A stretch of DNA of 64,000 nucleotides from Collinsella aerofaciens (GTDB taxonomy: Bacteria > Actinomycetota > Coriobacteriia > Coriobacteriales > Coriobacteriaceae): positions 1 to 64,000 of the forward strand of contig RQCP01000043.1 of assembly GCA_008668235.1 (NCBI GenBank). Direction: 5' to 3'. The first letter of the stretch is position 1. Every line of letters begins with the position of its first letter. The notes beneath the pieces are model-generated. The model worked only from the letters and a program-made list of their open reading frames with translations. It had not been told where the DNA came from and made no database searches. Positions 6,880 through 15,871 of this stretch are shown piece after piece. The position numbers and the translations under genes were made by a program.

Positions 6880-8667
6880 ATGAGCCAGACCCGTCCCATC
6901 GACGAGCATTCCATGCACACCCATACCTGCGGCGAGCTTCGCCGCGAGAACGTGGGCGAAGAGGTCACCCTCACCGGTTGGGTGAGCCGTCGCCGCGACC
7001 ACGGCGGTCTTATCTTCTGCGACCTTCGCGACCGCGAGGGCATCACGCAGCTCACCTTCGACCCCGAGCACTCCGACGGCGATGCCTTTAAGATCGCCGA
7101 GACCATGCGTCCCGAGTGGCCCATCAAGATTCACGGCGTCGTGCGCGCCCGTGGCGAGGAGACCACCAACGCCAAGCTCGCGACCGGCGAGATCGAGGTC
7201 CTGACCGACCACGCCGAGGTGCTCAACACCTCCGTCACCCCGCCGTTCCAGATCGAGGACGGCATCGAGACCAGCGAGGACACCCGTCTGCGCTATCGCT
7301 ATCTGGATCTCCGTCGTCCCGAGATGATGGCCAACCTCAAGCTGCGCTCCGACTTCACCTTTGCCATTCGCGAGGCGCTTCACAACCGTGAGTTCATGGA
7401 GGTCGAGACGCCCTCCCTGTTTAAGTCCACGCCCGAGGGCGCTCGAGACTTCATCGTTCCCAGCCGTATTCAGCCGGGTAACTTCTACGCCCTGCCGCAG
7501 TCCCCGCAGCTCCTAAAGCAGCTGCTCATGGTCGGTGGCGTCGAGCGCTACTACCAGGTTGCCAAGTGCTTCCGCGACGAGGACTTGCGTGCCGACCGTC
7601 AGCCCGAGTTCACCCAGGTCGATATCGAGATGTCCTTCGTGGACCAGAACGACGTCATGAGCGCACTCGAAGAGGTCCTGGCCGATGCTTTCGGTCGCAT
7701 GGGTGTCGAGATGCCCACGCCGCTGCGTCGCATGGACTACTGGGAGGCCATGGACACCTATGGCTCCGACAAGCCCGATACCCGCTATGGCATGCATCTG
7801 GTCGATCTGACCGACATCTTTGCCAACTCCAAGTTCAAGGTCTTTGCGACTGCCGCAAACGAGGAGGGCTCTGTCGTCAAGGCCATCAACGCCAAGGGCG
7901 CTGGTGCCTGGGCACGTGCCAAGATCGATAAGCTCGCCGGCGTGGCCTCCACGTTTGGCGCCAAGGGTCTGGCCTGGATCGCTTTCCGCGAGGACGGCTC
8001 CATCAACAGCCCCATCGTCAAGTTCTTCTCGGACGAGGAGATGGCGGCTCTGCGCGAGCGCATGAACGTCGAGCCCGGCGACCTCGTGATGTTCGCCGCC
8101 GGCCCGCGCCTGCTCTCTGACGAGATTCTGGGCGGCATGCGCTCTCACATGGCCAACGCACTCGAGATCAAACGCGAGGGGCACGACTTCCTGTGGGTCG
8201 TCAACTTCCCGCTGTTCCACTGGGATGAGGACCGCAAGGCCTATGCAGCCGAGCACCAGCCGTTCACTCTGCCGACCGAGACCGACATCGCCAAGATCGA
8301 GGCCGACCCGTTGGCTGCCGGTTCCTGCACCTACGACTTTGTCATGGACGGTTTTGAGGCCGGCGGCGGTGGCATGCGCATCCATAACGCCGAGATGCAG
8401 ATGTCCATGCTCAAGCTCCTGGGCTTTACCGAGGAGCGCGCCGAGTCGCAGTTTGGCTTCCTCATGGAGGCGCTCAAGTTTGGTGCGCCCCCGATGGGCG
8501 GTTTTGCCCTGGGTCTGGACCGCGTGTGCATGCTGCTTACTGGCTCCGATTCCATCCGTGACGTCATGGCGTTCCCCAAGACGGCCAGCGGCTCCGACCT
8601 TATGTCGGGCGCCCCGAGTGCCGTTTCCGGCGCCCAGCTCAAGGACGTCAGCCTGCGCTTGATGTAG
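6880..8667 (+). CDS. aspS: Aspartyl-tRNA synthetase (bacterial type)
   Basis: AspRS charges tRNA-Asp, and in organisms with GatCAB it often also charges tRNA-Asn with Asp. The 595-residue class IIb synthetase has an N-terminal OB fold (LTGWVSRRRDHGGLIFCDLRDREG), motif 2 (CFRDEDLRADRQPEFTQVD), the bacterial GAD insertion domain (about residues 290-420) and motif 3 (GFALGLDRVCMLL). ATG 6880 follows AAAGGAGG with 10 bases spacing. With gatCAB at 51.9-55.4 kb and no asparaginyl-tRNA synthetase here, a non-discriminating role is possible but not shown by the sequence. A strong terminator follows at 8693. Confidence 0.95.
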   Translation: MSQTRPIDEHSMHTHTCGELRRENVGEEVTLTGWVSRRRDHGGLIFCDLRDREGITQLTFDPEHSDGDAFKIAETMRPEWPIKIHGVVRARGEETTNAKLATGEIEVLTDHAEVLNTSVTPPFQIEDGIETSEDTRLRYRYLDLRRPEMMANLKLRSDFTFAIREALHNREFMEVETPSLFKSTPEGARDFIVPSRIQPGNFYALPQSPQLLKQLLMVGGVERYYQVAKCFRDEDLRADRQPEFTQVDIEMSFVDQNDVMSALEEVLADAFGRMGVEMPTPLRRMDYWEAMDTYGSDKPDTRYGMHLVDLTDIFANSKFKVFATAANEEGSVVKAINAKGAGAWARAKIDKLAGVASTFGAKGLAWIAFREDGSINSPIVKFFSDEEMAALRERMNVEPGDLVMFAAGPRLLSDEILGGMRSHMANALEIKREGHDFLWVVNFPLFHWDEDRKAYAAEHQPFTLPTETDIAKIEADPLAAGSCTYDFVMDGFEAGGGGMRIHNAEMQMSMLKLLGFTEERAESQFGFLMEALKFGAPPMGGFALGLDRVCMLLTGSDSIRDVMAFPKTASGSDLMSGAPSAVSGAQLKDVSLRLM

Positions 8668-8692
8668 GCGAGCGGCTACATATTGTCTCTAC

Positions 8693-8726
8693 CGAGGGAA
8701 GGACGCGTGCCTTCCCTCGTTTTTTA
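8693..8726 (+). terminator. Rho-independent terminator of aspS
   Basis: CGAGGGAAGG pairs exactly with CCTTCCCTCG across a seven-base loop and is followed by six T residues, 26 bases after the aspS stop. Confidence 0.9.
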
Positions 8727-8798
8727 TGCGCGGGCGTTGCGAGGGCATAGGGTGACCGGACGTCGCGGAAAGTGCGTCCCGGAATCTGCGTCCAGAAT

Positions 8799-8966
8799 GG
8801 GCCGCGCTTTCCCAAAGGGGGTCCTCTGGGAAAGCGCGGCCCAGAATTCGGCAAAATAATGGGGCACAGTTTCCGGTTGAGCTGTCTAACGGAAACTGTG
8901 CCCCAGAATGAGCACTCAAAACGGGACAGGCTTTCCGCAACAACTGTCTGGCGGAAAGCCTGCCCC
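8799..8966. repeat. Tandem array of three long hairpins between aspS and lacI
   Basis: Three consecutive hairpins each have 15-bp arms and a 14-base loop: 8799-8842 (arm GGGCCGCGCTTTCCC), 8861-8904 (arm GGGGCACAGTTTCCG) and 8923-8966 (arm GGGACAGGCTTTCCG, one mismatch). Arms share the pattern GGG...TTTCC, and the second and third loops share CTGTCT. The right arms are followed by CAGAAT, CAGAAT and CAGTTT. A lone right-arm-like sequence (GCGGAAAGTGCGTCCC, about 8765-8780) may be a broken fourth unit. The array sits between convergent genes and may end transcription from both sides. Confidence 0.85.
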
Positions 8967-8972
8967 AGTTTC

Positions 8973-9989
8973 TTATAGCGAGTCCCTCTGGATTAGCTGC
9001 ATGTGCATCACGGAGGTGGTGGGCTCGGCACCCTTGACCATGTCGAGCGCAATGTTGGCGGCCATGTGGCCTTCTTCGCGCAGGGGCTGGCGGACGGTCG
9101 TGAGCGCGGGGACGCAGCGCGCCGCAATATCGTGATCGTCGAAGCCGACGACGGAAACGTCCGCCGGAACGGATAGGCCTGCCTCGTTGAGTGCGGTGAT
9201 GACGCCAGCCGCGATACGGTCCGATCCGCAGAGCACACCATCGAAAGCAATCTCGCGCGCGAGGATCTGGTGCATGGCCTGATAGCCGTCTCCGCTGTTC
9301 CAGCCAGTATAGATAATGTTTGCGTCTGGGAGGTCTTCGCCCAAGACGGCACGGTAGCCACGAAGGCGGTCGGTAACGGCGGGGTTGTCCTGAGGTCCCA
9401 GCACGGCAACGATATCCTTACGCCCGCGCTCTTTCATAGCGAGCGCTGCAAAGCGTCCGCCCTCTTCGTTGTCAGAGTAGACCGTCGAGAACACATCGCG
9501 ATAGGGGTGGCCCTCGAGCTGACCGCACAATACAGTCGGAACGCCCAGCTCGCGCAGCACCTCGAGCAGCTCGCTGCCCTTGTAGGGGGAGACGTCGATT
9601 ACGGCGTCGAACGAGCGGCGCTCAAAGTGCTCGCGTGCGCGGTTGCGCTCATGCATAGAAGACGCCTGCAAGATTACGGGCAGATAGGACGACTCCGACA
9701 GTTCCTCGGTAATACCGCTCAAAAACTCGCTGTAGGTGGGGTCGCTGAAGAGTTCACTCAGGGGCTCGGTCACGAGCACGGCGATGATTTCCGTGCGCCC
9801 GACAGCAAGCGCTCGGCCACGAGCGTTGGGGACAAAATTGACTTCCTTGGCCGCTGCGCGGACGCGCTTTTTGGTTTCTTCGCTAATGCGGGGCGAATCG
9901 TTGAGGGCGCGCGATGCCGTGGAGCGCGACACGCCGGCAGCTGCGGCAACCTCGGCAAGCGTAGGTGCGGTGCGAACTGGTTGGGTCAT
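8973..9989 (-). CDS. LacI-family regulator, probable repressor of ebgA
   Basis: The 338-residue protein has a LacI helix-turn-helix at the N-terminus (LAEVAAAAGVSRSTASRALNDS, residues about 11-32) with the hinge region, followed by a periplasmic-binding-like sugar domain (IAVLVTEPLSELFSDP to VVGFDDHDIAARCVPALTTVRQP). The start at 9989 follows AGGAG. It is divergent from ebgA, and three copies of the LacI-type palindrome CAACCGGTTG lie in the gap, so repression of the beta-galactosidase operon with relief by a galactoside is the likely role. E. coli EbgR occupies the same position. Confidence 0.9.
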   Translation of the reverse strand: MTQPVRTAPTLAEVAAAAGVSRSTASRALNDSPRISEETKKRVRAAAKEVNFVPNARGRALAVGRTEIIAVLVTEPLSELFSDPTYSEFLSGITEELSESSYLPVILQASSMHERNRAREHFERRSFDAVIDVSPYKGSELLEVLRELGVPTVLCGQLEGHPYRDVFSTVYSDNEEGGRFAALAMKERGRKDIVAVLGPQDNPAVTDRLRGYRAVLGEDLPDANIIYTGWNSGDGYQAMHQILAREIAFDGVLCGSDRIAAGVITALNEAGLSVPADVSVVGFDDHDIAARCVPALTTVRQPLREEGHMAANIALDMVKGAEPTTSVMHMQLIQRDSL

Positions 9990-10232
9990 GGCGTCTCCTG
10001 GAAAATGTGGTCGATGTTGTCACTGATACGGACTGGTGCGGATACAGCTTACTATAGTGCACCTGAACAGCGTTGATGATATCCGGTGACCGGTGTCGTT
10101 TTGCAACCAAGCCGCAATCGAATACGTCTCGTGTGGGTGAGATGTCAGCGGGCGTGGCGGTTGCCTACGAGCTTAAGAATGCTGTTTTGCGCTGAGTTCC
10201 GATACTCAGGTTGACATAAGTGTCGCGGTTGT

Positions 10233-10333
10233 ACAACCGGTTGCACCGTTAATCCGGCCAAATCAACCGTTCAGCGGACAACCGGTTGCACAGGTTTTTG
10301 CATCGCCCGTAAGATAAGGACAACCGGTTGCAC
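10233..10333 (+). promoter_or_regulatory. Three LacI-type operators upstream of ebgA
   Basis: The sequence ACAACCGGTTGCAC occurs three times, at 10233-10246, 10278-10291 and 10320-10333, with starts 45 and 42 bases apart (about four helical turns). The core CAACCGGTTG is a perfect palindrome with a central CG, as expected for LacI-family proteins. The second copy overlaps the -35 region and the third covers the expected transcription start, so simple steric repression with looping is likely. Confidence 0.88.
10286..10315 (+). promoter_or_regulatory. Promoter of ebgA-ebgC-permease
   Basis: TTGCAC (10286-10291) and TAAGAT (10310-10315) are separated by 18 bases, giving a sigma-A-type promoter embedded between operators 2 and 3. 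The expected start near 10322 lies inside operator 3. Confidence 0.65.
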
Positions 10334-10365
10334 AAGAATCACTACGATGACGAAGGAGCATCACC

Positions 10366-13300
10366 ATGGACGCCATTAACGATTGGGAAAACCAAGCGCT
10401 CACCCACAGGAACCGCCTGGCACCCCATGCGTACTTTATGGGTTACGAGACTGCCGATCTCGCCGCTACGTACAGCCGCGAGCTGTCGCGCGGGTTTGTC
10501 CAGCTGTCCGGCTCGTGGCAGTTCCGCCTCTTTGAGGGGCCTGCTGCCGTCTCTAACGAGGAGCTTTCCACGTACGAGCCCGAGTGGGATCACGTGGAGG
10601 TTCCGCACCTGTGGCAGGTAGACGGCTATGGCAACCTTGCCTATACCGACGAGGGTTTCCCGTTCCCGGTGGACCAGCCGTTCGTTCCCTCCGACGACCC
10701 CACGGGCGTCTACCAGCGCATCGTCAATCTTCCCGCCGTTCCTGCCGGCGCTCGCGAGATCATTCGATTCGACGGCATCGAGAGCTATGGCGAGCTGTAC
10801 GTCAACGGTCAGTATATCGGCATGACCAAGGGCTCGCGCCTGTCTGCCGAGTTCGACGTGACCGATGCGCTCGTCGAGGGCGACAACCTGTTTGCGGTCA
10901 AGGTCCTGCAGTACAGCGATGGCAGCTATATCGAGGATCAGGACATGTGGTGGGCCTCGGGCATCTTCCGCGATGTGTACCTTATGCAGCGTCCCGCCGC
11001 GCACCTGGTCGACTTTAGGTTCCGCACGCACCGCGAGGGCGATGCCGCTCTGATCACGCTCGATACGGTGGCTGAGGGCGCTACCCGCGTTGTGTATACG
11101 CTCAGCGATGGCGGGAACGTGGTGGCTACGGGTGAGTGTGTCGACGGCCATGCCGAGTGCAGCGTGACCGATGCTCACTTCTGGAATCCCGAGGACCCCT
11201 TCCTCTATGACCTTACGTTTGAAGTCTACGACGGTGACGAGGTCAGCGAGTACGTTCCGCATCGCCAGGGTCTTGCCGAGGTGACGGTCGAGGACAATCA
11301 TATCTACCTCAACGGCACCTACTTTAAGATGCATGGCGTCAACCGCCACGATCACGATGATCACAAGGGCCGCGCCGTGGGTCTCGATCGCATGCGCCGC
11401 GACCTGGAGCTCATGAAGCAGCACAACATCAACGCGGTGCGCACCTCTCACTATGCCAATGACCCGCGCTTCTACGAGCTGTGCGATGAGTATGGCATCA
11501 TGCTGGTCGCCGAGACCGATATGGAGAGCCATGGCTTCGAGAATATCGGCAATATCGCCCTGGTCACCGACGACCCAGCATGGGAGCCGGCCTACGTCGA
11601 CCGTATTGAGCGCCTGGTGATGCAGGAGCGCAACCACGCCTGCATCATTATGTGGTCGATGGGCAACGAGAGCGGCTATGGCTGCAACATCCGCGCGATG
11701 TACGCCAAGGCTCACGAGCTCGATGGTCGTCCGGTCCACTACGAGGAGGACCGCAACGCCGATACCGTCGACGTTATCTCCACCATGTACTCCCGCGTGT
11801 CGCAGATGAACGACTTTGGTGAGCATCCGTTCCCCAAGCCGCGCATCAACTGCGAGTACGGTCACTCTATGGGCAATGGCCCCGGAGGCCTGTCCGAGTA
11901 CCAGGAGGTCTTCGATCGTTGGGATTGCATCCAAGGCCAGTTCATTTGGGAGTGGTGCGACCACGGTTTGGCTGCTGTGACCGAGGACGGCGTTGCCTAC
12001 GATATGTATGGTGGCGACAACGGCGATTACCCCAACAACAGCAACTTCTGCATCGATGGCATGGTGTTCCCTTGGCAGCAGCCGAGCCCAGGCCTTACCG
12101 AGTACGGCCAGGTCATCTGCCCGGTCCGCATGGCTTATGACGCCGAGGCAGGCGAGCTGACCGTCACGAACAAGCGTTGGTTCACCACTCTCGAGGATGT
12201 CTGCCTGTCGGCCGAGACCCTGGTGGACGGTGATGTGGTTTGCCGCAAGACGCTCATACCCGGTGCGGTTGCCCCCGGCGAGTCCGTCCATCTGCCACTG
12301 GTGATTCGCGAGGCCGCAGTGGGCGAGACCCTGCTGACCGTGCGCGCCTACACCATGGCCGCTCACGTCTGGTGCGAGCCGATGTTCCAGTTGGGCGCTA
12401 GCCAGTTTGCCATCGCCAACCATCCGGCGCCGGCCATCGCCGCCCCCGCTCGTCCTGAGCTTACGGTCGAGGAGACCGAGCAGGAGATCCGCATTCACTC
12501 CCTCAACGGCGAGCTGGCCTTCAGCAAAGTTAACGGTACCGTGAGCGAGTGGAAGGCATCCGGCCGCGACGTCATGGTCTCTGGTCCCCAGGTTGGTTTT
12601 TGGCATCCGCTCGTCGACAACCACGCCCAGGAGTATGACTCCCTGTGGAAGGACAACTTCATCGATGTGATGCAGACGTCTACCCGCAAGGTCTCTTGGA
12701 AGCAGGATGGCAATGCGGTCGTCGTTACCGTGAGCCAGCGTATCGCTCCTCCCGTCCGCGCGTTCGGCATGCGCGTCGAGCTCGTCTACACCGTGCTTCC
12801 GAGCGGTCGCGTCGACCTCAAGGTTTCCGGCGAGCCCTACGGCGATTACTCGGATATCATCCCGCGCATCGGCATCTCCTTTGAGGTCCCCGGTTGCGAT
12901 CGTGCCGTTGAGTGGTACGGTCACGGCCCGGGCGAGAATTATCCGGACTCGCTGCGCGCCAACCCGGTCGGCCATTACCGCACTACGGTCGACGACATGT
13001 TCACGCCGTATGTCATGCCCCAGGATTGCGCTAACCGCGAGGGTGCCCGCTGGGTTGCCCTGCGCTCTAGCCACGGTGACGGCGTGCTGGTGACTCGTCC
13101 AGCTGACGCCGCCTCCAACCCGTTCTCGTTCTCGGCATGGCCCTATAGCTGCGAGGCCATCGATAACGCCAAGCACGTCTACGACCTTGTCAAGGGCGAC
13201 ACGGTCACGGTCAACATCAACGACCAGCTGCTCGGTCTTGGCTCGAACTCTTGGGGTTCCGAGGTGCTCGATTCCTATCGCACCCGTTTTGAGAGCTTCA

Positions 13301-13374
13301 GCTTCGAGGTGTCCCTGCGACCGCTGACGTCTGCCGACCTTGCTCAGGCGCTGGCACCCATTAAGGAGGCATAA
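10366..13374 (+). CDS. ebgA: Beta-galactosidase, GH2, EbgA-like
   Basis: This 1002-residue glycoside hydrolase family 2 enzyme hydrolyses beta-galactosides such as lactose. The order is sugar-binding domain (about 40-215), Ig-like domain, TIM barrel (about 310-600) and a C-terminal beta-sandwich (about 720-990, Bgal_small_N type). The acid/base Glu is in MWSMGNESGYG (about residue 435) and the nucleophile Glu in INCEYGHSMGNG (about residue 497). ATG 10366 follows AAGGAG. It lacks a signal peptide, so it is cytoplasmic. The following ebgC subunit gene makes EbgA a better name than LacZ. No sugar transporter is linked; the third gene is an APC-type permease. Confidence 0.92.
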   Translation: MDAINDWENQALTHRNRLAPHAYFMGYETADLAATYSRELSRGFVQLSGSWQFRLFEGPAAVSNEELSTYEPEWDHVEVPHLWQVDGYGNLAYTDEGFPFPVDQPFVPSDDPTGVYQRIVNLPAVPAGAREIIRFDGIESYGELYVNGQYIGMTKGSRLSAEFDVTDALVEGDNLFAVKVLQYSDGSYIEDQDMWWASGIFRDVYLMQRPAAHLVDFRFRTHREGDAALITLDTVAEGATRVVYTLSDGGNVVATGECVDGHAECSVTDAHFWNPEDPFLYDLTFEVYDGDEVSEYVPHRQGLAEVTVEDNHIYLNGTYFKMHGVNRHDHDDHKGRAVGLDRMRRDLELMKQHNINAVRTSHYANDPRFYELCDEYGIMLVAETDMESHGFENIGNIALVTDDPAWEPAYVDRIERLVMQERNHACIIMWSMGNESGYGCNIRAMYAKAHELDGRPVHYEEDRNADTVDVISTMYSRVSQMNDFGEHPFPKPRINCEYGHSMGNGPGGLSEYQEVFDRWDCIQGQFIWEWCDHGLAAVTEDGVAYDMYGGDNGDYPNNSNFCIDGMVFPWQQPSPGLTEYGQVICPVRMAYDAEAGELTVTNKRWFTTLEDVCLSAETLVDGDVVCRKTLIPGAVAPGESVHLPLVIREAAVGETLLTVRAYTMAAHVWCEPMFQLGASQFAIANHPAPAIAAPARPELTVEETEQEIRIHSLNGELAFSKVNGTVSEWKASGRDVMVSGPQVGFWHPLVDNHAQEYDSLWKDNFIDVMQTSTRKVSWKQDGNAVVVTVSQRIAPPVRAFGMRVELVYTVLPSGRVDLKVSGEPYGDYSDIIPRIGISFEVPGCDRAVEWYGHGPGENYPDSLRANPVGHYRTTVDDMFTPYVMPQDCANREGARWVALRSSHGDGVLVTRPADAASNPFSFSAWPYSCEAIDNAKHVYDLVKGDTVTVNINDQLLGLGSNSWGSEVLDSYRTRFESFSFEVSLRPLTSADLAQALAPIKEA

Positions 13375-13377
13375 GCC

Positions 13378-13833
13378 ATGCATGTCTTTAACTCGCGCGC
13401 CGATTTCGACGCTCAGATGAAGTCCGTCAAGAAGTGGATGCGCACCGGCCAGGCGCTCGATGGTGTTGCCGACCTGCAGCACGACGTGGCTTACTCCATC
13501 GGCGACTCGCTGGTGTATTGGTGGGTGAACGCCCACGAGGCGGCTACTGTCGATCTGGTCGGTCACCGTCGCTATCATGCCGTGCTCGCCCCGCTCGACG
13601 GCGACCTGACCGTCGAGGTTGCCCCCAAGGCAGGCCTCACCTGCACCCGCGCTTACAGCGATATCGATGATCGCGAGCGCTTTGAGGGTACGGGGGAGAC
13701 TGTGACGATTCCCGCCGGCGGCGTTGCCGTCGTCGAGATCGACGAGGCCTACCGTGTCGTGGCCGATGCCACGGATCCCCGCGTCGTCGTACTGCACGTG
13801 ACGGTCGAAGGTTATTCCTTCCCCAACAAGTAG
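13378..13833 (+). CDS. ebgC: EbgC-like beta-galactosidase subunit (YhcH/YjgK/YiaL family)
   Basis: The 151-residue protein has the cupin-like DUF386 fold expected for EbgC, with conserved features such as LQHDVAYSIGDSLVYWWVNAHE and GHRRYHAVLAPLDG near the middle and a metal-site-like ERFEGTGETVTIPAGGVAV segment. In E. coli EbgC binds EbgA and is needed for full activity. It starts three bases after the ebgA stop, with AAGGAG inside the end of ebgA, so the two are translationally linked. Confidence 0.85.
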   Translation: MHVFNSRADFDAQMKSVKKWMRTGQALDGVADLQHDVAYSIGDSLVYWWVNAHEAATVDLVGHRRYHAVLAPLDGDLTVEVAPKAGLTCTRAYSDIDDRERFEGTGETVTIPAGGVAVVEIDEAYRVVADATDPRVVVLHVTVEGYSFPNK

Positions 13834-13917
13834 TATTCGTCCGCCTGGACGTTTGCTTTGTGCCGTTAAGGGGGATGGCTTTGTTGACTCCCTTTTTCCC
13901 ATTCCCCTTAGCAGGTG

Positions 13918-13956
13918 CACCGTCCGTGTTTGCGCTTGCAGCTCGGACGGTTTTAG
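13918..13956 (+). terminator. Hairpin between ebgC and the permease
   Basis: CCGTCCG and CGGACGG pair across a roughly 20-base loop and are followed by TTTTA. It may partly terminate ebgAC transcription before the permease gene. Confidence 0.5.
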
Positions 13957-13986
13957 ATGACATTTAATAGATGATTGGGAGGGCTT

Positions 13987-15450
13987 ATGAGCTCTGAAAA
14001 ACGAGGAACGATCGGTTCGTTCGCTCTGCTGGGCATGACGGTTGCCGCCGTGTTCGGTATCAAGAACATCATCAACAACAACGCAGCCATCGGCTTGGCA
14101 GCTGCGCCGGCGTTCTTCTTCGCCACACTTTTGTACTTTGTCCCCTATACCCTGGTTACCGCTGAGTTCGTCGGCCTCAACAAGGACTCCGAGTCGGGTG
14201 TGTACGCATGGGTTAAGACCTCGATGGGTGGTCGCTGGGCGTTCCTGACGGCATTTAGCTACTGGTTCGTTAACCTGTTCTACTTTGCGTCCGTCCTGCC
14301 CAACGTCATCATCTACGCGAGCTACGTGTTCTTTGGTGCCAATGCCGAGCTTTCGCAGCTGTGGATCACCATTATCGAGATCGTCGTCTTTGCTATTGCC
14401 ACGTGGGTGTCGACTAAGGGCGCTAAGTGGATCGGTTCCATTTCCTCCTTCGGTTCGACCGCGGCTCTCGGCCTGACTGCCGTGTTCATCCTGCTGTCCC
14501 TGGCTGCTGCCTTTGGCGGCGTTGAGTTCGCTACGGCTCCCACGCCCGCTAACATGGCTCCCGACATGAGCAACTTCGCAACTATGTGGGGCTTCTTCGG
14601 TACGCTTGCCTGGATCATCCAGGGCGTTGGCGGCGCTGAGTCTGTCGGCGTGTTCCTTAACGACCTTAAGGGCGGCGTCAAGGCCTTCGTGCGCACTGTC
14701 GTTATCGCCGGCCTGACCATCGGCCTTCTGTATGCAGGCGCTTCGCTGCTGGTTAACCTGTTCATCCCCGAGGGCAGCGTTGCCATCTCCACCGGTATCT
14801 TCGACGTATTCGGCGCCGTCTTTGCCCACTTTGGCATTCCCATGGAAGTGTCCACGCGCGTCATTGGCCTGATCCTTCTTGCCGCCACGCTGGGCTCCCT
14901 CATGATGTGGACCTCCGCTCCCATCAAGGTGTTCTTCACCGAGATCCCCAAGGGCGTCTTTGGTAGCAAGATCGTCGAGCTCAACGAGCACGGCATTCCT
15001 GCCCGCGCTGCCTGGCTGCAGTTCGCCATCGTCGTCCCCATCCTGATTATCCCGGCCCTGGGCTCCGGCAACCTCGACGACCTGCTCATGATCGTCACCA
15101 ACATGACGGCTGCCACCGCTCTGCTCCCGCCGCTGCTGATTCTGCTTGCCTACTTTATGCTGCGCAAGAACTTCGACGCCGCTCCCCGTGACTTCCGCAT
15201 GGGCTCGCGCAGCTTTGGCCTGGTCGTTGCCGCATTCCTGCTTTTGGTCTTCTGCTTCGTGCTTATCTGCGGCACCATTCCGCTCGATCAGCCGCTGTGG
15301 CTGACGCTGGTCTACAACGTTGGCGGTGTGGTTGTCTTCCTGGGCCTTGCCGTGATGTGGTACAACCGCTATATCAACCGCCTGCGCGAGACCGATCCCG
15401 AGGCTGCCGAGAGCGAGTTGCGTCCGTCTGTTCTCGATATGATGGAGTAG
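13987..15450 (+). CDS. APC-superfamily permease (YjeM/GadC-like)
   Basis: The 487-residue integral membrane protein has about twelve to thirteen hydrophobic segments and the APC amino-acid transporter pattern (GFxIKNIINNNA near residue 20, YFVPYTLVTAEFVGLNKDSESGVYAWVKTSMG). ATG 13987 follows GGGAGG; four in-frame codons upstream are not needed. Family members exchange or import amino acids and their amines. Its place behind ebgA-ebgC is unexpected, because a galactoside permease would be the usual partner; the intervening hairpin leaves open whether it is in the same transcript. Substrate unknown. Confidence 0.85.
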   Translation: MSSEKRGTIGSFALLGMTVAAVFGIKNIINNNAAIGLAAAPAFFFATLLYFVPYTLVTAEFVGLNKDSESGVYAWVKTSMGGRWAFLTAFSYWFVNLFYFASVLPNVIIYASYVFFGANAELSQLWITIIEIVVFAIATWVSTKGAKWIGSISSFGSTAALGLTAVFILLSLAAAFGGVEFATAPTPANMAPDMSNFATMWGFFGTLAWIIQGVGGAESVGVFLNDLKGGVKAFVRTVVIAGLTIGLLYAGASLLVNLFIPEGSVAISTGIFDVFGAVFAHFGIPMEVSTRVIGLILLAATLGSLMMWTSAPIKVFFTEIPKGVFGSKIVELNEHGIPARAAWLQFAIVVPILIIPALGSGNLDDLLMIVTNMTAATALLPPLLILLAYFMLRKNFDAAPRDFRMGSRSFGLVVAAFLLLVFCFVLICGTIPLDQPLWLTLVYNVGGVVVFLGLAVMWYNRYINRLRETDPEAAESELRPSVLDMME

Positions 15451-15499
15451 AAGCTGGGATTTATCCACAGCTGAGGAACAACCTGATTCCCTTTCCTAT

Positions 15500-15526
15500 G
15501 GAGGGGCCCTTCGGGTCCCTCCTTTT
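15500..15526 (+). terminator. Rho-independent terminator after the APC permease
   Basis: GGAGGGGCCC and GGGTCCCTCC form a stem with a short TTC loop followed by TTTT, 50 bases after the stop codon. Confidence 0.88.
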
Positions 15527-15551
15527 GCGTTTTGGGACATGGATTTTGGAC

Positions 15552-15777
15552 CCTGTGGGCAAAAATGCCAAATATGAGTACTGTCGCAAAAGAGGTGTCA
15601 TATTTTTCGGCCTGTTCTGAGCGAAAATGGGCTCAAAATCAATTTATCTAACCCCCTATAGACACGATTTGATGGCTTCCAGACCATTAAAATCGACCAA
15701 ATCGGCCAATCTGCTCTCGATTTCGCTGCTATTAAATTGGTGACAGTACTCATATTTGCCACTTTTTGACCACGGGG
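15552..15777. mobile_element. MITE-like element with long terminal inverted repeats
   Basis: The left end (15555-15587, containing CCAAATATGAGTACTGTCGC) is the near-perfect complement of the right end (15739-15773, containing GACAGTACTCATATTTGCC). The two 33-35-bp arms differ by a few substitutions and one or two length changes, and enclose about 150 bp of A/T-rich non-coding DNA. No transposase is encoded. It fills most of the 421-base gap between the permease and the HPr-like gene. Confidence 0.65.
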
Positions 15778-15871
15778 TATCCGGAGGGGCTCTCGACAAG
15801 CATCTAACGCTACAATAACTACCACGTGGCTGGGTTTGGCCGGCCAAATGTTCGATGCTGCGGGAGGGGAC

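Noticed and set aside
8799..8966. CRISPR array
   Set aside because: The units are hairpins with changing arms and no constant direct repeat or unique spacers, and no cas genes are present.
10233..10333. Iterons of a replication origin
   Set aside because: The three repeats are CG-centred LacI-type operators around a promoter, beside a LacI gene; no replication gene is present.
10342..15468. Very long open frame on the minus strand opposite ebgA, ebgC and the permease (about 1700 codons)
   Set aside because: It is antisense to three clear genes, lacks recognisable domains and has the residue composition (Asp/His/Gly/Val rich) of GC-rich shadow frames.
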